Source: Bacteroidales bacterium
Lineage (GTDB): Bacteria > Bacteroidota > Bacteroidia > Bacteroidales > UBA932
Length of the DNA stretch: 64,000 nt
Reading direction: 5' to 3'
Assembly: GCA_016287075.1 (NCBI GenBank)
Contig: JAEEVC010000006.1
Coordinates: 62,001 to 126,000, forward strand
Positions within the stretch are counted from its first letter, which is position 1. Each line of letters begins with the position of its first letter. Below are positions 59,401-64,000 of the stretch, in pieces. Under the pieces are notes generated by a model, which searched no databases, was not told the DNA's origin, and saw nothing but the letters and a program-made list of their open reading frames with translations. The position numbers were made by a program, and so were the translations under genes.

Positions 59401-59734
59401 CTGTCCCGGTTGGTACGATGGTTATGGGAGGCGGTGATTTCGTGGTGCAGGCCGGTCATCATGGCCGAGCGCGTCGGGGAACTGAGCGGTGCGACGCAGC
59501 GTGCATTGGTGTACACGACGCCCTCCGCAGCCAGGCGGTCGATGTTCGGGGTCCGCACATCCGTCCGGCCGGAGCAGCCAAGGTCCAAGGTCATTTCCTC
59601 GGCAGGATGAAAAGGATGTCGGGCCGGCGGGCGCCTTCGGGCGAGGCGGCCTCCCGGGCCCCGGCCGGCAGGCCCGCCGCCGCTGCCAGCAGCAGGAGCA
59701 GGGTCCGGTCCGTGTTCGGAAAACACTGTGTCAT
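59401..59734 (-). pseudogene. Truncated, frameshifted sulfatase N-terminus
   Basis: MTQCFPNTDRTLLLLLAAAAGLPAGA...RRPDILFIL | frameshift | EMTLDLGCSGRTDVRTPNIDRLAAEG...APLSSPTRSAMMTGLHHEITASHNHR; S-x-P-x-R signature. Confidence 0.8.
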
Positions 59735-59825
59735 GATGAGGAAAGTGTCAAGTATCCGTTTTTGTCGCTATAATAATAGATAAACAGATGCTCTTTGGAC
59801 CCGGTTTACGTAAAACAGCTGCCGG

Positions 59826-59983
59826 TTATTCGAAAACCAGCGTATAAACGGCATTGTTGAGGCCCGTCCGGCTCCCGAAGACGGCGATGGGGATATGCAC
59901 CGTGTCATCGGGGATTGTTTTGTACTGCTCCAGGGTAAAGGGCTTCTGATTATCATTCTCGTACAGGAGGATATAGTCCGGTC
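59826..59983 (-). pseudogene. C-terminal coding remnant
   Basis: DYILLYENDNQKPFTLEQYKTIPDDTVHIPIAVFGSRTGLNNAVYTLVFE* in a frame with no start. Confidence 0.5.
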
Positions 59984-60149
59984 GAAATCATCGCTCGGAC
60001 TATTTGCATAAAAAGATGCCGGATCTTCCGATGGCAGCGGGCGAAAACATGCTCGACAGTCAACACTTGGAAGAATCCGGCAACTCTCCTTTGACACTCG
60101 CAAAGTTTGAAAATACAATCCTGAAACACAAGGATGTCTCCATCGCTCC

Positions 60150-60243
60150 AAGTGACGGAGACGTCCCACGAAACGACCGGTCTCCGTCAAAAACAGCCTT
60201 TTTTGACGGAGACGTCCCATTTTTCTGCAGGCCTCCGTCACTT
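60150..60243. repeat. Nested inverted repeats with 16-nt direct repeats 51 nt apart
   Basis: GTCTCCGTCAAAAA-N6-TTTTTGACGGAGAC (60180-60213); outer AAGTGACGGAG/CTCCGTCACTT; TGACGGAGACGTCCCA at 60153 and 60204. Confidence 0.85.
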
Positions 60244-60591
60244 CGTTTGCGGAAACCTTCGCCCTCCCCCGTGAAAGGGATATTCCCGCTGTTATTTCGC
60301 GCTCAGAGCACAAAAACGGCCCGATGACCAGCAAATTACTCTGCGAGAGGGAAATATACGCCAATATTTGCCGTTCGCGGCACATCGCACTGCGACGAAG
60401 TAAAACAGTAGGCAGATATAGCACAGCAAAGAAGCAGAGCAGTGGGTAACACATTGCATCGAGACGGAGCGGAGCGGCAGACAGGCGGCATTGTACAACG
60501 GCGGTCGCAATAATACACAAAACTGCGACTTGAAATGTCCTGGGGGACACCCGGGGCAGCAAATAGCGGCCAGAATGACACCGCGGATGTC

Positions 60592-60695
60592 CCCGCTGCT
60601 ATACTGCCTTGCTGCATTGCTGACATACTGCATTGCTCCCTTGCTGCCTTGCTGCTATGCTCCCTTGTTGCCCTGCTGCCTTGTTGCCATGCTGC
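60592..60695. repeat. 13-unit tandem octamer array (consensus CTTGCTGC)
   Basis: Unbroken 8-nt register: CCCGCTGC TATACTGC CTTGCTGC ATTGCTGA CATACTGC ATTGCTCC CTTGCTGC CTTGCTGC TATGCTCC CTTGTTGC CCTGCTGC CTTGTTGC CATGCTGC. Confidence 0.85.
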
Positions 60696-61023
60696 CATAC
60701 GCTCCAAACGGGACACGCGACACCCCCGCCGGCCGTGGCGGATAAGTGTCTTGTTATCAGTTGTTTCCCCCAAAGAGCCCCCTGAAAAAGGGGTGGAGCG
60801 CTCATGCTTTATCATTTGATTTGCAGGTGTTTACCTGCCACGGGTACTGTGTGTCCCGTGCGGGAGGTGGAGAGGGCCAGACGGAGGGTGGCGGCGGATA
60901 TTAAGGGGAACGGTTACAAGGGAGCCGGGGAAAGGGGTTATCCGCCAGGACGGCCGGCGTGTGCTTGAGCGCGACCTGACGGCCTCCATATCCCTGAACA
61001 CCACTGCGAAGCGGAGAATGCGG

Positions 61024-61071
61024 AAGGAGAGGATTCCGGGGGGATCTTTCTGACCCCGGAACCCTCTCCTT
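61024..61071 (-). terminator. Putative ppdK terminator hairpin
   Basis: AAGGAGAGGATTCCGGGG / CCCCGGAACCCTCTCCTT stem downstream of the ppdK stop; no strong T-tract. Confidence 0.5.
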
Positions 61072-61089
61072 CAGTTGAAAAACAGCGCC

Positions 61090-63816
61090 TTACGCGTTCT
61101 GCTTGATCTGCGCCTGGGCCGCGGCGAGGCGGGCGATCGGGACGCGGAACGGGGAGCAGGAGACGTAGTCGATGCCGATGGTGTTGAAGAACTCGATGGA
61201 GCGCGGGTCGCCGCCGTGCTCACCGCAGATGCCGCACATCAGGTTGCCGCGGCAGGAGCGGCCCTTGTCCACACCGATCTTGACGAGCTGGCCGACGGCC
61301 TTGACATCGATGGTCTGGAACGGGTCGGAATCGAGGATCTTGTTGCCGAGGTAATCGCCCATGAAGGTACCGATGTCGTCACGGGAGAAACCGAAAGTCA
61401 TCTGGGTAAGGTCGTTGGTGCCGAAGCTGAAGAACTCGGCGGCGCGGGCCATGCGGTCGGCGGTCAGCGCGGCGCGCGGGATCTCGATCATCGTACCGAA
61501 CTGGTAATCGATCTGCTGGGCATAGTGGACCTCGACCTCGGCCTTGATGCGGTCGCAGATCGCACGCTGGAAGCTGAGCTCGCGGGCGGAGATCGTGACC
61601 GGGATCATGATTTCCGGGTGCGGGTGCAGGCCTTCCTTCTGGAGTTCGGCGGTCGCGGAGAAGATGGCGCGGTACTGGGTCTCGGCGATGAGCGGGAAGC
61701 TCACGTGGAGACGGACGCCGCGGTGGCCCATCATCGGGTTGACCTCGTGGAGGGATTCGCCGCGCTTCTCGATCTCAGCGACGGAAACGCCGAGTTCACG
61801 GGCGAGTTCTTCCTTCTTGTCCTCACCCTTCGGCACGAACTCGTGGAGCGGCGGGTCGAGGAGGCGGAAGACGACGGGCTTGCCGTCCATCACGCGCAGG
61901 GTCTCCTTGACGGCGGTCTTCATGAAGGGCTCGAGTTCGGCGAGGGCGGACTTGCGCTCGGCGTCGGTGTCGCAGAGGATCATCTTGCGGAGCTTGCCCA
62001 GCGGAATCTCGCTGTTCTGGCCATAGAACATGTGCTCGATGCGGAAGAGGCCGATGCCCTGGGCGCCGAACTTGAGGGCGCGGGCGGCATCCTCCGGGGT
62101 GTCGGCGTTCGTGCGGACGCCGAGCTTGCGGAACTTGTCGCAGAGGGCCATGAACTTGCCGAAGAGCGGGTTCTCGGAAGCGTCCATCGTGTCGATGGCG
62201 GCGCCATAGACGAGACCCTTGGAGCCATTGAGGCTCAGCCAGTCACCTTCCTTGCAGACCTTGTCGCTGCCGGCGAAGGAGACGGTCCTGTCCTTGAAGT
62301 TGATCTTCATCGCGTCGCAGCCGACGATGCAGCACTTGCCCCAGCCGCGGGCCACGAGGGCCGCGTGGGAGGTCATGCCGCCGCGCTCGGTCAGGATACC
62401 GACGGAAGCGTGCATGCCGTCGATGTCCTCCGGGGAGGTCTCCTCGCGGAGCAGGATGCACTTCTTGCCGGCCTTGGCATACTCGATGGCGTCCTCGGAA
62501 GTGAAGACGATCTGGCCGACGGCGCCGCCCGGGGAGGCCGGGAGACCCTGGGCCAGGACCTCGGCCTTTTTCTCGGAAGCCGGGTCGAGGATCGGGTGGA
62601 GGACTTCGTCAAGCTGGGCGGGAGAGACGCGCATCACGGCGGTCTTCTCGTCGATCAGCCCTTCTTCGACCATATCGACGGCCATCTGCAGGGCGGCGAG
62701 GCCGGTGCGCTTGCCGATACGGCACTGGAGCATCCACAGCTTGCCTTCCTGGATGGTGAATTCGATGTCCTGCATGTCCTGGAAGTGCTTTTCCAGGTGG
62801 AGACGGATGTCGTCCAGCTCCTTGTAGACCTCCGGCATGGCGGTCTCGAGGGAGGCGAGGTGCTTGTTCTTCTCGCTCTTGGTGGCCTCGTTCAGCGGGT
62901 TCGGGGTGCGGATGCCGGCGACGACGTCCTCGCCCTGGGCGTTGATGAGCCACTCGCCGTAGAACTTGTTGTCACCGTTGGCCGGGTTGCGGGAGAAGGC
63001 GACGCCCGTGGCGGACGTTTCACCCATGTTGCCGAAGACCATGGACTGGACATTGACGGCCGTGCCCCAGTCATCCGGAATATGCTCGATCTGGCGGTAG
63101 CGGATGGCGCGCTTGCCGTTCCAGGACTTGAAGACGCCGCCGATGGAGCCCCAGAGCTGGGCCTGCGCATCGTCCGGGAATTCCACGCCGAGGACTTCCT
63201 TGATGCGGACCTTGAAGGCCTCCGCGAGGTCCTTCAGCTCGTCCGCGGTCAGCTCGGTGTCGCTCTTGTAGCCCTTCGCGTCCTTGACGTCCTGCATCAT
63301 GCGGTCCAGCTGCTGGCGGATGCCCTGGCCGTCGGCCGGCTCGATGCCCTCGGCCTTCTCCATGACGACGTCGGAGTACATCATGATCAGGCGGCGGTAG
63401 GCGTCATAGACGAAACGCGGGTTCTGCGTCTTGGCGATGAGGCCCGGGATGGTCTTGGAGCAGAGGCCGATGTTCAGGATCGTGTCCATCATGCCCGGCA
63501 TGGAACTGCGGGCGCCGGAGCGGCAGCTCACCAGAAGCGGGTCGTTCGGGTCGCCGAACTTCTTGCCCATGATCTGCTCCGTGGCCTTGAGGGCTTCCGC
63601 CACATCCTTGCGGAGTTCCGGGGTATAGCCGCCGCCGAGCAGGTAGTACTCGGTGCAGCATTCCGTCGTGATCGTAAAGCCGGCCGGGACAGGCATCCCG
63701 AGCAAATTCATCTCGGCGAGGTTGGCACCCTTGCCGCCGAGGAGTTCGCGCATCTTACCGTCGCCTTCGGCATGCTTTCCGCCAAAGCGATAGACTCTCT
63801 TTTTGATTTCTTTCAT
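61090..63816 (-). CDS. ppdK: Pyruvate, phosphate dikinase
   Basis: GGKGANLAEM; GGMTSHAALVARGWGKCCIVG; FSFGTNDLTQMTFGFSRDD; GICGEHGG. Confidence 0.96.
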   Translation of the reverse strand: MKEIKKRVYRFGGKHAEGDGKMRELLGGKGANLAEMNLLGMPVPAGFTITTECCTEYYLLGGGYTPELRKDVAEALKATEQIMGKKFGDPNDPLLVSCRSGARSSMPGMMDTILNIGLCSKTIPGLIAKTQNPRFVYDAYRRLIMMYSDVVMEKAEGIEPADGQGIRQQLDRMMQDVKDAKGYKSDTELTADELKDLAEAFKVRIKEVLGVEFPDDAQAQLWGSIGGVFKSWNGKRAIRYRQIEHIPDDWGTAVNVQSMVFGNMGETSATGVAFSRNPANGDNKFYGEWLINAQGEDVVAGIRTPNPLNEATKSEKNKHLASLETAMPEVYKELDDIRLHLEKHFQDMQDIEFTIQEGKLWMLQCRIGKRTGLAALQMAVDMVEEGLIDEKTAVMRVSPAQLDEVLHPILDPASEKKAEVLAQGLPASPGGAVGQIVFTSEDAIEYAKAGKKCILLREETSPEDIDGMHASVGILTERGGMTSHAALVARGWGKCCIVGCDAMKINFKDRTVSFAGSDKVCKEGDWLSLNGSKGLVYGAAIDTMDASENPLFGKFMALCDKFRKLGVRTNADTPEDAARALKFGAQGIGLFRIEHMFYGQNSEIPLGKLRKMILCDTDAERKSALAELEPFMKTAVKETLRVMDGKPVVFRLLDPPLHEFVPKGEDKKEELARELGVSVAEIEKRGESLHEVNPMMGHRGVRLHVSFPLIAETQYRAIFSATAELQKEGLHPHPEIMIPVTISARELSFQRAICDRIKAEVEVHYAQQIDYQFGTMIEIPRAALTADRMARAAEFFSFGTNDLTQMTFGFSRDDIGTFMGDYLGNKILDSDPFQTIDVKAVGQLVKIGVDKGRSCRGNLMCGICGEHGGDPRSIEFFNTIGIDYVSCSPFRVPIARLAAAQAQIKQNA

Positions 63817-63862
63817 TTGGAAAATGTATTATTTGATTGTTAGTTTCGGATTAAAATCTCGC

Positions 63863-63870
63863 AAATGTAC
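63863..63870 (-). promoter_or_regulatory. TACATTTG -7 box for ppdK
   Basis: Forward CAAATGTA, ~50 nt upstream of the ppdK start. Confidence 0.5.
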
Positions 63871-63926
63871 TCATTTCTGCCCAATAATCCAACCGTATTC
63901 CGGGAATATCCCCTATATTTGTTCCC

Positions 63927-64000
63927 ATGAGAAGACTCTTCTATTTCCTCCTTTCCCTTACCCTGGTCCTCGGCTGCCGGGACCGCGGATTCGTTTTCCT
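63927..64000 (+). CDS. Lipoprotein N-terminus (truncated by window end)
   Basis: MRRLFYFLLSLTLVLGCRDRGFVF; TATATTTG box at 63914-63921. Confidence 0.55.
   Translation, partial: MRRLFYFLLSLTLVLGCRDRGFVF

Noticed and set aside
60491-60819. Small low-complexity ORFs (LLPCCYAPLLPCC...) on both strands
   Set aside because: Explained by the octamer tandem array.
61075-63843. 922-aa plus-strand ORF
   Set aside because: Exact shadow of ppdK.

Overview
High-GC Bacteroidales-type chromosomal window (lineage inferred from gene content and TAnnTTTG-type promoters). (1) ~0-16 kb: near-complete dcw division/peptidoglycan cluster, ftsL-like to ftsZ, then gltX and a small predicted outer-membrane barrel protein. 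(2) ~16.5-27.5 kb: a minus-strand SusC/SusD locus with two GLUG-type surface lipoproteins, an NAGPA-type phosphodiester glycosidase and a metallophosphoesterase, with no recognisable classical glycoside hydrolase. (3) ~27.6-46 kb: housekeeping genes (truB, rpiB-like, folC, YgjP-like protease, PhoH/PIN) interspersed with an accessory region. That region holds two secreted lipoprotein nucleases, an HprK-like kinase, three 47-52 aa ORFs beside large lipoproteins (absent from the supplied ORF track), and a RAYT/IS200-like transposase inside an array of ~51-bp palindromic repeats next to a separate 15-bp array. (4) ~46-60 kb: large modular lipoproteins (BACON, Ig-like, GLUG, LRR-like, DUF4886, calcineurin-type), small enzymes, and a gene graveyard (FISUMP, sulfatase and other C-terminal remnants). 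(5) ~60-64 kb: repeat-rich intergenic DNA, ppdK and the start of a lipoprotein gene. Best candidates for something undescribed: (a) the short Y-x-x-P peptides paired with fimbrillin-like lipoproteins carrying variable catalytic C-termini, one pair beside an HprK-like kinase; (b) a single in-frame TGA separating a 1357-aa lipoprotein from its nuclease domain; (c) the RAYT embedded in the 51-bp palindrome array. Family calls come from reading translated motifs; no database search was run.
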